Shown here piece after piece: positions 45,864 to 54,222 of a stretch of 64,000 nt of DNA. The position numbers and the translations under genes are program-made. Source of the DNA: Treponema sp. (GTDB taxonomy: Bacteria; Spirochaetota; Spirochaetia; Treponematales; Treponemataceae); the NCBI GenBank assembly GCA_016286535.1, contig JAEESZ010000001.1, forward strand, positions 186,001 to 250,000. The letters are read 5' to 3'. Below the pieces are notes generated by a model, which saw only the letters and a list, made by a program, of their open reading frames with translations, had not been told where the DNA came from and made no database searches. Within the stretch, counting starts at the first letter, position 1. Every line of letters begins with the position of its first letter.

Positions 45864-46227
45864 TTACAACTCCCTTTTTTCTGCAATAAACTTCGTAAAA
45901 TCCGTTTTCATTTTCCCAGCAGCCATAAAAGAGGGCCGAGGGAGAATTCTCATAAGAAACATCCATAAAATCTTCTGCATTGCACCAGGCAATATAGTCA
46001 AGCTGCCATATTTTTCTGCAGTTTTTCTGCCATTCATCCAAATCTTTATATCCATCTCCATTACAGGTTTTTATAAAGCTTTCCCTTACAAAGTTTGCAG
46101 AATCAACTTTTTTCTGCAGCTTGTAATACTTACTGTCCAGATCATAAAAAAACTTACAGGACCAGGAAAAACCACCTGCAAAGACAAGCAGCAGAGAAAG
46201 AATTATCAGAGCATCTGTTAGTTTCAT
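45856..46227 (-). CDS. Small membrane-anchored protein, Cys-rich
   Basis: 123 residues with an N-terminal hydrophobic segment (about 5-22) that could be a signal anchor, a short coil, and several Cys (W-S-C, K-T-C, K-N-C, W-C, G-C, Y-C), which suggests disulfides in the periplasm. It begins right at the upstream stop codon (TAA-ATG) and overlaps the next gene by 8 nt. Could be a divergent minor pseudopilin; the G-F-x3-E cleavage motif is absent. Confidence 0.68.
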   Translation of the reverse strand: MKLTDALIILSLLLVFAGGFSWSCKFFYDLDSKYYKLQKKVDSANFVRESFIKTCNGDGYKDLDEWQKNCRKIWQLDYIAWCNAEDFMDVSYENSPSALFYGCWENENGFYEVYCRKKGVVND

Positions 46228-46428
46228 TTACAGCCCCTTAATCTGACTGCTGTTTAATTCTTCCATTTTTTCAAGCAGGATTTTTTCTTCCCTTACAAGT
46301 TTTTGAATCCGGGCATTTTTTGCTTCCAGAAATGAATAAGTTAATAAGGAAAGGACAAACATAAATGAAATTAAAAGGCCTGCAGCCCCCGTTTTATTGC
46401 CAGGAAAGGATGTCTTTTGCATTTCCAT
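46228..46428 (-). CDS. Very small bitopic coiled-coil protein
   Basis: 66 residues if started at 46428, 64 if at 46422; the GGAGG site is better placed (8 nt) for 46422. Short cytoplasmic tail, one transmembrane segment (about 14-32), then a charged helix with heptad Leu/Ile, as in FtsL-like or GspM-like proteins. It overlaps the end of gspG by 35 nt. The open frame upstream of 46428 is only the shadow of gspG. Function unknown. Confidence 0.65.
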   Translation of the reverse strand: MEMQKTSFPGNKTGAAGLLISFMFVLSLLTYSFLEAKNARIQKLVREEKILLEKMEELNSSQIKGL

Positions 46429-46870
46429 CTCCTCCTTCTTTTTTATCTGCTCCGAATGACATAAGTACAAAGGGCAGATTCGCAGGAACCTCTGGCGGCA
46501 GGGTTGAACTTTCAGCGCTGATATACTCAAAATCGGTTCCCCAAGGATCTGGGGTGGGTTTATGCTCAAGGTATGGTCCGTTCCAGTTTTCCGGTACTGG
46601 AAAGCTAACTGGTTCTTCCCACAGGGCCTGTAATCCCTGCTGACTTGTGGGGTAGCAGCCGCAGTCAAGAAAGTATGATTGCAGGGCTGAATAGTATTGC
46701 TGAATCTGGTTTCTTGCCGAGATTTGTTTTGCTTTTGCAATGATTTTTGCACCGGAAACGCTTGTCCCCATTGCAAGGACTGCAAAAATTGCCATAACGG
46801 CCATTGTTTCCACAAAGGAAAATCCTTCTGAAGTTTTTTCTTTCTCCCTGACATTTTTTAACTCCTTCAC
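46394..46870 (-). CDS. gspG: Major pseudopilin GspG
   Basis: 158 residues with a GTG start and GGGAGG ribosome site. Prepilin cleavage site G16|F17 with Glu at +5 (S-F-V-E-T) and a hydrophobic helix. The C-terminal part carries GspG hallmarks: C-Y-P-T-S-Q-Q-G-L-Q-A-L, G-P-Y-L, D-P-W-G and S-F-G-A-D-K-K-E-G-G. It would form the periplasmic pseudopilus. A prepilin peptidase is not encoded here. Confidence 0.92.
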   Translation of the reverse strand: MKELKNVREKEKTSEGFSFVETMAVMAIFAVLAMGTSVSGAKIIAKAKQISARNQIQQYYSALQSYFLDCGCYPTSQQGLQALWEEPVSFPVPENWNGPYLEHKPTPDPWGTDFEYISAESSTLPPEVPANLPFVLMSFGADKKEGGDGNAKDILSWQ

Positions 46871-46891
46871 TTTTTACCTCCCTAAAAAAAC

Positions 46892-47848
46892 TTAAAAAGC
46901 CTGTAAAAGCCCGGTATTCATAAACACGGGCATAAAGAAATTCATAACAAGGGTTAGTAAAAAAACACCTGTTAAGCCAATAAAAACCGGTTCAACTAAA
47001 AGAAGACAAAAATTCCTTTTTTTATCATCCTGGATTTTCAGCAATTCGGCGGCCTTAATAAAAAGATCAGCTCTTCCCCTCCCCTGACCGCAAAGGAAGA
47101 ATAGATTCTCTATAGCAGAAAAGGCCGGTATAAGAGTCAGCTCCCTGAAAGCCGTAGGAAAATCCATTCCAAACTCCAGCTTCTCCTTTATTCTTTTAAA
47201 AATCTGTCCAAGCTTTGAAGCAGGTCCCAGAATCAAAAGTGCATAATCAAGAGAGTTAGACACGTTTACCCCGGACTTAATCAGAAAGCCGGAAGCAAGA
47301 AAGGCTTCATAAACTTTATTTTCCTTAAGATTTTTTATAAGAAGATAAAGAAAAAAGAGAGCCATAAAGAAAATTACAAGAAAATCCAGGGCAATTTTCT
47401 TAATAAAGTCCACGGTAAAAAAATCTGTAGAATTCAAAAAACTGCCATAAAAGAAGAAGAGAAACAAAACTGCTATAGCAAGTATAAAAACAAAAACAGG
47501 ATAAATAAGGGCAGACAAAAGATTATTAAAAACCTCCTGACTTCTTTCTTCCCTGTCTTTAAGATAACTTATACTTTCGCTCAAATTTCCGCTGACCTGG
47601 GAAAACTCAATAAAACTGATGTAAGTATTATCAAACTTTATATACCTGCATTTTTTTAATGAGGTAGAAAGCAGACTTCCCTCTCTCAGGCTCTGACTTA
47701 TATCTTTTGCAGAAAGCCTGAGTCTTTTATTTTTACGGCAGCAGGGACTGTTCTTCATAATTTCAAAAGAGTCATAAAGATTCAGTTTTTGAATAACATA
47801 AAGGTCATGTAAAAGTCTTGTAAAAGTTAATACATTTTTATTATTCAT
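46892..47848 (-). CDS. gspF: T2SS inner-membrane platform protein GspF
   Basis: 318 residues, shorter than the usual 400. Three hydrophobic segments (around residues 120, 155 and 295) flank two helical T2SF domains with G-x-x-L-S-E-S and G-R-G-R-A-D-L motifs. The N-terminal 60-80 residues typical of GspF are missing. It bridges the ATPase and pseudopilus. 9 nt behind gspE. Confidence 0.88.
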   Translation of the reverse strand: MNNKNVLTFTRLLHDLYVIQKLNLYDSFEIMKNSPCCRKNKRLRLSAKDISQSLREGSLLSTSLKKCRYIKFDNTYISFIEFSQVSGNLSESISYLKDREERSQEVFNNLLSALIYPVFVFILAIAVLFLFFFYGSFLNSTDFFTVDFIKKIALDFLVIFFMALFFLYLLIKNLKENKVYEAFLASGFLIKSGVNVSNSLDYALLILGPASKLGQIFKRIKEKLEFGMDFPTAFRELTLIPAFSAIENLFFLCGQGRGRADLFIKAAELLKIQDDKKRNFCLLLVEPVFIGLTGVFLLTLVMNFFMPVFMNTGLLQAF

Positions 47849-47857
47849 AATTCTCTC

Positions 47858-49303
47858 CTAGGCCTCATTTTCAGCAAGGGAAGAAGGAAGCTTAAGCTGA
47901 ATCTTCCTTCCACCGCCAGTCTTTTTTCTCTTAACAGGTTTATCCGCCCTATATTGTTTAGGCCTCATATTTTCTTTACCCAGAGTTTTTACAAGCACCT
48001 CAAGGGCATTTGTCTTATGTTCAAAAAAAACTTCCAGATCCTCATCTTCCCGCCTGCTGATAAGCTCATAAAAGTTTTCTTTTGGAAGAGCAAGGTCAGC
48101 CAGCAGACTGGCTTTTGAATTACAGTAATTAATTTCCTGAACAATTATTCCCCTCAGCACAGAAGAAATTACATTCAGATCGGAGCCCAGATCCTTTAAT
48201 CTGTAAATTGCATCCCTTACGCTGGAACTGTGCATTGTTGCAATTACAAGATGCCCCGTAAGGCTGGCCCTTACAGCCGCTTCACAAGTCTCCTTATCTC
48301 TAATTTCTCCTATCATTAAAACATCCGGATCCTGTCTGAAAACATGGGATAGAATATGATTGAAATTTCCTTCATCAGTTTTTATCTGAGACACATAGGG
48401 AATTACATATTCAGGAGGATTTTCCAGACTTATGATTTTTAACTGATTACAGTTTTTACTGCTTAATTCCAGCAGCATGGAAGCCGCACTTGTCGATTTT
48501 CCGCTTCCGGTTGGCCCGCAGATTAAAATCAGTCCGTTTTTTTCTTCTAAAAGCCTTTCAATTCCTTCAAGTTGATTTTCGTTAAAACCTAAAAGCGGCA
48601 GAGTCAGCGGGATCCGCGAGGTATCTAAAATTCTTAAGACAACAGATTCATTTTGAAAATCCTTGTCAGAACTATGAAGGGGCATTGCAGAAACCCTTAC
48701 AAAAAGAGGCTTTTCCCTTCCATAAGCAAAGCTCCCGTCCTGACTCTCGTTTTTCTTAAGGACATTCATACCGGAAAGGAGCTTAATTCTTTGAATCAGT
48801 TCCCGGCATTTCTGGCTTTCAAACCTGCGTACCTTTGAAAGTTTGCCCTGAACCCGGTAGCGCACAGAAGAACTTTCTATATGAATATCGCTGCACTTTA
48901 GTTCCCTTGCCTCACTCAAAATATCATCCAGAAGAATAACAGCAGCGGCTTCCTCTTTATCTTTATCAAAGGCCAGCTTTTCTTCCGGGTTTTCTTCCTT
49001 CTTTTCTGTCCCGCTGTTCGGATTATTCTGATCTTCGTAAAGGCTGGAAACATACTTTTTTAATTCATTTCTGCTTCCCTTCCGGAATTCAATTTTTTCA
49101 AGGCATTTATATTCTTTAGGACAATCACTTTGATTCTGTACATAATGCAGATGATTCACAAAAGCTTTCTTTAATCTTTGAATAAGTATTTCATTCTGCA
49201 TATTTTCAATCATAAAAATTATGGAAGTCCCGCTCTGATAAACAATTGCAACTCCATTAAAAAGACAATAGGCAGGATTAAGCTTAAAGTCATAATTATT
49301 CAT
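47858..49303 (-). CDS. gspE: T2SS assembly ATPase GspE
   Basis: 481 residues. Walker A G263-P-T-G-S-G-K-S270, the Asp box with S-D-I-H-I-E, Walker B with M-I-G-E-I-R-D, and a His box T-M-H-S. The tetracysteine zinc motif of many GspE/PilB proteins is absent. The basic tail of about 20 residues is unusual. It powers pseudopilus assembly from the cytoplasm. The start overlaps gspD by 8 nt. Confidence 0.93.
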   Translation of the reverse strand: MNNYDFKLNPAYCLFNGVAIVYQSGTSIIFMIENMQNEILIQRLKKAFVNHLHYVQNQSDCPKEYKCLEKIEFRKGSRNELKKYVSSLYEDQNNPNSGTEKKEENPEEKLAFDKDKEEAAAVILLDDILSEARELKCSDIHIESSSVRYRVQGKLSKVRRFESQKCRELIQRIKLLSGMNVLKKNESQDGSFAYGREKPLFVRVSAMPLHSSDKDFQNESVVLRILDTSRIPLTLPLLGFNENQLEGIERLLEEKNGLILICGPTGSGKSTSAASMLLELSSKNCNQLKIISLENPPEYVIPYVSQIKTDEGNFNHILSHVFRQDPDVLMIGEIRDKETCEAAVRASLTGHLVIATMHSSSVRDAIYRLKDLGSDLNVISSVLRGIIVQEINYCNSKASLLADLALPKENFYELISRREDEDLEVFFEHKTNALEVLVKTLGKENMRPKQYRADKPVKRKKTGGGRKIQLKLPSSLAENEA

Positions 49304-51281
49304 ATAAGACCTCCAGCTCTCTTAAAGCAGCAATTCTTTTTTCTGCCCACTTCTGATCAAAAAGTTTTTCTTCTTTTTTGACCTCACCACCGGTATGTGG
49401 CACCAGAAAAATTACCATCTGACTTTTTTCTTCAATCACTTTATCCTTTCTAAAAAGTTTTCCTACAAAAGGAAGTTTTGACAAAAATGGACTTCGCGAA
49501 TTTTCCTGGCTGGCAGAAGACTGGGTAAGGCCGCTCAAAACAATTGCCTGCCCGCTTTTTCCCCTTACCTGTGTTGTAACAATTTTTTCGGTAGTAGGAG
49601 GAGGATTACCCGTTAAGGCTGAAGTATCACTTCCCTGCCGGCTAAGACTTGCAGTTACATTGCTTGTAATAAGCCCTTCTCCGTTTACCCAGCCGCAGAT
49701 ATCCAGCTTAATACCTGAAGTAATTTCTCTTGTTACACCGGAGTAAACCGGCTTTCCGGTTTCGGGATCCAGATTATTATCTCTGTAACGATAGGTGCTG
49801 GTATTTTGAAAACTGATGGGACTTCCGCTTATTCCATGTAAGACAGTATCTGCATAAACCTTTGTAGAGTTTTCCTCAATAGAAGACTGAACATTTGCCG
49901 CAAAGCTGAGTCCAAAGGCACTGATCACATTAAGATTAAAATTCATAACAGATCCAAGCTGGGCTCCAAGACTGTTTCTGTCTCCTAAAGAAAGCCGGTT
50001 TGTGCTAAAGGATGAATACCAGTTATTCTGCAGACTTTCATCATATTGCAGAATAAGTAAATCGTAAGAAAGACAGATATCTGCCTTATCCATTAATTCC
50101 ACCTGAGCTGTAAACTTTTCGTATTCTTCTGCAGTTCCTGTAAAATAAAGGCTCCTGTTATTATCGCTAAGGCTAATCTGAGCTTTTTCAAATAAGGCAG
50201 AAAGATTTTTTATAAGACTTTCGGCTTTTGCGTATTTTAAGCTGATTTCATAAGTCTTTTTTTCAAGGTCATTTTCTTTAAGAAAGACTTCTATCTGACT
50301 TTGAAGCTTTTCTTCCGCCTTACACAAAAAGCCGTTTGCTTCTACCATCACAATAAAGTCTGCCTGTGGAAAAGTCTTAGTAAGAATATTCAAAAGATTA
50401 TTTACCTTACTGTATTTAAGGCAGTACTTTTTCCACTCCCTTTTTCCATATATAAAATCCTCCCTGGGGCCTGAAGCAGAAATAAAATAATAAATATTAT
50501 TCTGTAAAAGATATTCAACCCCGCTCTGACCGCAAAGTTTTTCAAGCAGATCAGAAAAGTCCCGGGCCCTGAAAGAGGTTCTTACAATCCTGCTGTCTGA
50601 AGCCAGAGAAAGACAGTATTCTTTTTCTTCTTCCACTTTCATCACTTCTTCCAGAGCTGCAATAACGCCTGAGTTTTTTATATCCACCTGGAAAGAAGCA
50701 TCTTCGTTTTTAATTATTTTGACACGGCTGTCTTCTGCAGCAAGATTTTTAATTTCATTTTTTCTTGCTATATGGTAGCCCCGGCCTTCCTTCCTTACTT
50801 CATATGAACCGAATCTTCTTGCAAGGCTCTGTAAAAGTTCATCCTTACTAAGATTTCTAAAATGCAGGGAAAGCTGCGAAGAAGGAAGACTGTCAAAGGT
50901 GATAACTTCGTTAATTTCAAGGGAGAGTTTTTCTACAATCTGCAGGGGAGAAAGATCGAAGACGTCAAAAGAAAGACCTTTCTCTGTCTGTGTAAAACTA
51001 TATTTACTTACAGTCCAGGCTGAGTCCCCCTTACTTACGTAAAGTCTGTTTTCCAGGGCAAAACTGTCAAAGGCAGATTTAAAGTCTTTTCCAACATATC
51101 TGAAGCTGCCGTGACCCATTACAGTATCATCAGAAGTGATTGAAAAACCCGTATCCACCGAAACCGCAAAGATAATATCTTTGAGTTCACAGGCAGCGAA
51201 ATCCCAGGAATAATAATCTTCGCTAAAGACTAAATTTTTTAAAGAGAGCATGACAAAAAATATAATCAGAGACTTTTTCAC
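49296..51281 (-). CDS. gspD: Secretin GspD
   Basis: 661 residues from a GTG start with a GGGGGA ribosome site. Signal peptide about 1-20. Several N-domains (about 25-400) precede the secretin beta-barrel domain (about 420-640) with the V-L-S-G-L-T, P-F-L-S-K-L-P-F-V-G-K-L-F and M-V-I-F-L-V-P-H signature. It forms the outer-membrane channel. No lipobox. First gene of the operon, driven by the promoter at 51331-51360. Confidence 0.93.
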   Translation of the reverse strand: MKKSLIIFFVMLSLKNLVFSEDYYSWDFAACELKDIIFAVSVDTGFSITSDDTVMGHGSFRYVGKDFKSAFDSFALENRLYVSKGDSAWTVSKYSFTQTEKGLSFDVFDLSPLQIVEKLSLEINEVITFDSLPSSQLSLHFRNLSKDELLQSLARRFGSYEVRKEGRGYHIARKNEIKNLAAEDSRVKIIKNEDASFQVDIKNSGVIAALEEVMKVEEEKEYCLSLASDSRIVRTSFRARDFSDLLEKLCGQSGVEYLLQNNIYYFISASGPREDFIYGKREWKKYCLKYSKVNNLLNILTKTFPQADFIVMVEANGFLCKAEEKLQSQIEVFLKENDLEKKTYEISLKYAKAESLIKNLSALFEKAQISLSDNNRSLYFTGTAEEYEKFTAQVELMDKADICLSYDLLILQYDESLQNNWYSSFSTNRLSLGDRNSLGAQLGSVMNFNLNVISAFGLSFAANVQSSIEENSTKVYADTVLHGISGSPISFQNTSTYRYRDNNLDPETGKPVYSGVTREITSGIKLDICGWVNGEGLITSNVTASLSRQGSDTSALTGNPPPTTEKIVTTQVRGKSGQAIVLSGLTQSSASQENSRSPFLSKLPFVGKLFRKDKVIEEKSQMVIFLVPHTGGEVKKEEKLFDQKWAEKRIAALRELEVLYE

Positions 51282-51330
51282 TTATTCCCCCAGACTGTAG
51301 AAAAACTCAAAACCAGAAGGTTTCGTATGT

Positions 51331-51360
51331 AATATATCCACGGAAATTCACTTTTGACAA
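51331..51360 (-). promoter_or_regulatory. Promoter of the secretion operon
   Basis: TTGTCA (51355-51360), 18 nt, TATATT (51331-51336), about 50 nt before the gspD GTG. No other promoter was found before the later genes, consistent with one long transcript. Confidence 0.5.
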
Positions 51361-51435
51361 AATTCAGGCAAAAATCTTTAAAAAAATTAAAAAAAATGCT
51401 AATATATTTTTTGTCAGTTTGACTTAATCATTTTA

Positions 51436-51451
51436 TTGTCTGCACAGACAA
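51436..51451. promoter_or_regulatory. Palindrome in the corA leader
   Basis: TTGTCTG-CA-CAGACAA, 7-bp arms. As DNA an operator-like dyad; as RNA a 6-bp stem with a 4-nt loop. It lies just upstream of the leader ORF's ribosome site. An extended -10-like TGCTAATAT about 30 nt further upstream may be the promoter. Confidence 0.45.
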
Positions 51452-51469
51452 AATCCTAAGGAGGCGATT

Positions 51470-51562
51470 ATGGACAGCGGGTCGAGTTATCCCTTACGTT
51501 TTATAAATAAAATATCACGCCTACAGAGGATTAATTATGATTACATTTTGGCAGCAGATTGA
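51470..51562 (+). CDS. Possible 30-residue leader peptide before corA
   Basis: An ATG with a textbook AAGGAGG ribosome site opens 30 codons that end 26 nt inside corA in another frame. The peptide is neither hydrophobic nor clearly conserved in type. Such an ORF could couple or attenuate corA translation as leader peptides do for other Mg2+ transporters (analogy only). It may be a chance ORF within a structured leader. Confidence 0.4.
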   Translation: MDSGSSYPLRFINKISRLQRINYDYILAAD

Positions 51563-52583
51563 CAGTCAGTTTACAAAAATAAAAAAAGAAGATATTGATT
51601 CACGCAAACCTGTCTGGGTTGATGCAAGAAATATTACAAGAGATGAAACTGTTGAATTAAAAGATGAATATGATATTGAACAGGATCACCTTATGGATAT
51701 TCTGGACCCGGATGAACTTTCACGTATTGAAGAAGGTGAAGGCTACATTCTTACCATTGTCAGGGTTCCGGTTTATGACCCTCAGGCAGAAACACCTTAC
51801 CTTGCAGTTCCAGTCGGCATTATCATTAAGGGAAAAACCATCATCACACTTTGCCAGACAGACTGTGAAATTCTTAAAGATTTTGGCAATAACAGAATTA
51901 AAAATATCAGACTTACAGATTTTCCATCCTTCATTGTACAGATAATGAACCGGGCAAATCTGAATTTCTTAAGATACTTAAAGGAAATTAACCGAAGGTC
52001 TACCAGCATTCAAAATGAAATGCGCCAGGAAATTCAAAACCAGGAAATTATGCTCATGCTGGGACTGGAAAAATCTCTGGTTTACTTCAGCACTTCCTTA
52101 CGAAGCAACGCCCTTCTTTTACAAAAAATGAAGGTAACAAAATTAATTAAATTCGATGAAGAAGATATTGATTTTGTTGAAGGCGTTATGATTGATAACC
52201 GCCAGGCTATAGAAATGGCCGAAACCTATTCAAACATTATTTTTGGAGTAATGGATGCCTTCTCTTCCGTAACTTCAAACAACCTGAACATAGTTATGAA
52301 AAAGCTTGCCGTCATCAACCTGGTTATGATGGCACCAACCTTTGTTACAAGCTTCTTTGGTATGAACTTTAAGCTTCCTTTCGAAACCATGGGAGGCTAC
52401 ATACCGGTAATTCTTGCAACCGTAATCTGTATTATTTCTGTATTCTTAAGCTGGGGACTTCTCAACATTAATAAAGAAACTCTGGCTGCCCGCCGTAAGG
52501 CAAAAAAAATGACCCGCAAGCAGCGGGCCAGAATTAAGGCAGAAACTAAAAAGCTTAGAAAACAGGAAGAAAGACTTAAGTAA
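51537..52583 (+). CDS. corA: CorA-type Mg2+/Co2+ channel
   Basis: 348 residues: a large cytoplasmic funnel, a long stalk helix and two C-terminal transmembrane helices (about 265-285 and 295-315) separated by a loop. The G-M-N-F signature (F-G-M-N-F) is intact. The tail is Lys/Arg-rich. AGAGGA ribosome site. It takes up Mg2+. Its stop is 2 nt from the convergent SUMF1-like gene. Confidence 0.93.
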   Translation: MITFWQQIDSQFTKIKKEDIDSRKPVWVDARNITRDETVELKDEYDIEQDHLMDILDPDELSRIEEGEGYILTIVRVPVYDPQAETPYLAVPVGIIIKGKTIITLCQTDCEILKDFGNNRIKNIRLTDFPSFIVQIMNRANLNFLRYLKEINRRSTSIQNEMRQEIQNQEIMLMLGLEKSLVYFSTSLRSNALLLQKMKVTKLIKFDEEDIDFVEGVMIDNRQAIEMAETYSNIIFGVMDAFSSVTSNNLNIVMKKLAVINLVMMAPTFVTSFFGMNFKLPFETMGGYIPVILATVICIISVFLSWGLLNINKETLAARRKAKKMTRKQRARIKAETKKLRKQEERLK

Positions 52584-52585
52584 GT

Positions 52586-53515
52586 CTATTCAGTGCAGGT
52601 GTAAGCTATTCTAAAACCAAAGAAATTATAATATTCGTTAGGATCATAAGAATAGCGGTCACCGGCATAGCAGTAAGGTGTAAAGCGGGAAACACTGCCT
52701 CCCCTGCTTACCCTTTCATAACCGCTTGCAGGACCATAAGGTTCATCATCCTTATAAACTTCATTAAACCAGTCCCAGCAGTATTCTATTACGTTTCCGC
52801 TCATATCATAAATGCCGGAAAAATTTGCATTTCCGCTTCCGGCCTGGGCAATTGTATCAGGATCAAAAGGAATGCCGGCAGTACCGACAACCCTTAATCG
52901 GTTTGCATTTTCGCTGGTCCAGGCAAAAAAGAGCCCTTCCTCATTGTCAGCTCTTTTTGCACCGCTTATGCAGGCACTCGACTGAAAACCATTTTTAGTT
53001 TTTCTGGCAGCATATTCCCATTCCCCTTCGCTTGGAAGCCTGAAGCCGTTACATTCAAAATTGCATTCACATAAATCGCAGACAGCTGTATTTGAGGAAT
53101 CGCGGATGACTTCTCCCTTAAAGGTATAGCAGGGTCTTCTTCCGTAAATTTCGCTTAAAGCATTCAGCCAGACTATAGCATCATACCAGCTGATGGTGGT
53201 AACCGGCATATACTGATTTTCTTCTCCAGGCTCAGCTCCCCTTTTTCCAAAGGTTCCGCCCATTCCCGGATTTTCAAAATAATAACCGAGTTTTTCTGCT
53301 TTTACCCTTACCTGGTACCAGAGCTGGTAGGTGGTTTCATATTTGTTAATTGCAAAAGGCTGCAGATTTCTTTCTGCCGGATAAGAAACTGAATTATCAC
53401 CAATTTTATAAGTTAAAGAATTTTTAAAAGTGATAAAGGAAAGATTTTTAAAATTATCTGCAAAAAGAAAAAGAGAGATTTGTAAAAAACAAAAAAGTAA
53501 AAGTGATTTTTTCAT
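52586..53515 (-). CDS. Secreted SUMF1/FGE-sulfatase-domain protein
   Basis: 309 residues with a signal peptide (about 1-19, ending F-A-D). The fold of the formylglycine-generating enzyme family is recognised: E-T-T-Y, P-V-T-T-I-S-W-Y-D-A, G-F-R-L-P-S-E-G-E-W-E-Y-A-A-R, D-M-S-G-N-V-x-E-Y-C-W-D and R-G-G-S. A C-D-L-C-E-C-N-F-E-C cluster is unusual. No sulfatase is in the window, so a non-enzymatic surface or ligand-binding role is as likely as FGE activity. Confidence 0.87.
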   Translation of the reverse strand: MKKSLLLFCFLQISLFLFADNFKNLSFITFKNSLTYKIGDNSVSYPAERNLQPFAINKYETTYQLWYQVRVKAEKLGYYFENPGMGGTFGKRGAEPGEENQYMPVTTISWYDAIVWLNALSEIYGRRPCYTFKGEVIRDSSNTAVCDLCECNFECNGFRLPSEGEWEYAARKTKNGFQSSACISGAKRADNEEGLFFAWTSENANRLRVVGTAGIPFDPDTIAQAGSGNANFSGIYDMSGNVIEYCWDWFNEVYKDDEPYGPASGYERVSRGGSVSRFTPYCYAGDRYSYDPNEYYNFFGFRIAYTCTE

Positions 53516-53522
53516 AAATTAC

Positions 53523-54212
53523 CTACTGAATTATTTTTGCCTCTGCGCTAAAAGAACCGTCAGCCTTCTTTGTAACTTCGAGCAGGGCATAAGAGCCTTT
53601 TTCGCCTATGCTGCCAGGATTAATTACAAGGGTCTGTCCGATTTTTTCAATTCCAGTGCCTTCGTGAATATGGCCGCATACTACAACAAGAGGTCCTTTT
53701 TCTTTAATAAAGTCTGTGAAGAGCTGGCTTCCGGCATGAAGGTTTTCGTTTACAGCATCAACAGTCTGTCCCTTTGGAGGATTATGACAGATTAAAATCA
53801 TATTCTTCCACAAAGATTCGTCCCCTGTCTGTTCAACTGTATTTTTTACAATATCAAAATCAGAAAGAATTTCTTCTTCTGTTCTTTCAAATTCGGTTTT
53901 TCCGGTAAACTTTGAACCGCCGCCGCTTCCGCTGATTCCTACTCCGTCATGAAAAACAATTGCCTTTTCTACGCAAACGTCTTTTTCATCAAGGTCTTCA
54001 AGAAAATCTTCGTTATCACAGTTTCCTAAAACTGCATAAATTGATTCATGCTTTGTACAAAGTTTTTCAAGAGCGCCTTTTCCGGTTTCAGGCTTAAAAC
54101 ATTCTGCAAAGTCTCCTGCGAATAAAACTCCGTCAACCTCAGAAAAAACATTATCAAGTTTATCAAGCATATCATTATGTGCATGTAAATCACTCAAAAC
54201 TAAAAACTTCAT
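53523..54212 (-). CDS. YfcE-type metallophosphoesterase
   Basis: 229 residues with D-L-H-A-H, A-G-D, G-N-C-D-N, C-H-N-P and C-G-H-I-H-E motifs, and the family's I-N-P-G-S-I-G. By family a cytoplasmic phosphodiesterase with two bound metals; natural substrate unknown. It lies 10 nt after hisC and 7 nt before the SUMF1-like gene. Confidence 0.9.
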   Translation of the reverse strand: MKFLVLSDLHAHNDMLDKLDNVFSEVDGVLFAGDFAECFKPETGKGALEKLCTKHESIYAVLGNCDNEDFLEDLDEKDVCVEKAIVFHDGVGISGSGGGSKFTGKTEFERTEEEILSDFDIVKNTVEQTGDESLWKNMILICHNPPKGQTVDAVNENLHAGSQLFTDFIKEKGPLVVVCGHIHEGTGIEKIGQTLVINPGSIGEKGSYALLEVTKKADGSFSAEAKIIQ

Positions 54213-54222
54213 ATTTACGCCC

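Noticed and set aside
46429..46854. Long N-terminal extension of the small 46228-46428 gene
   Set aside because: It lies wholly within gspG in another frame and its composition (Gln/Pro/Arg-rich) is non-protein-like; the GGAGG site supports starts at 46428 or 46422.
51462..51522. Riboswitch resemblance (fluoride or M-box) before corA
   Set aside because: The GGCG...CGCC pairing and CCTAC end look vaguely similar, but the conserved internal bases of these classes are missing.
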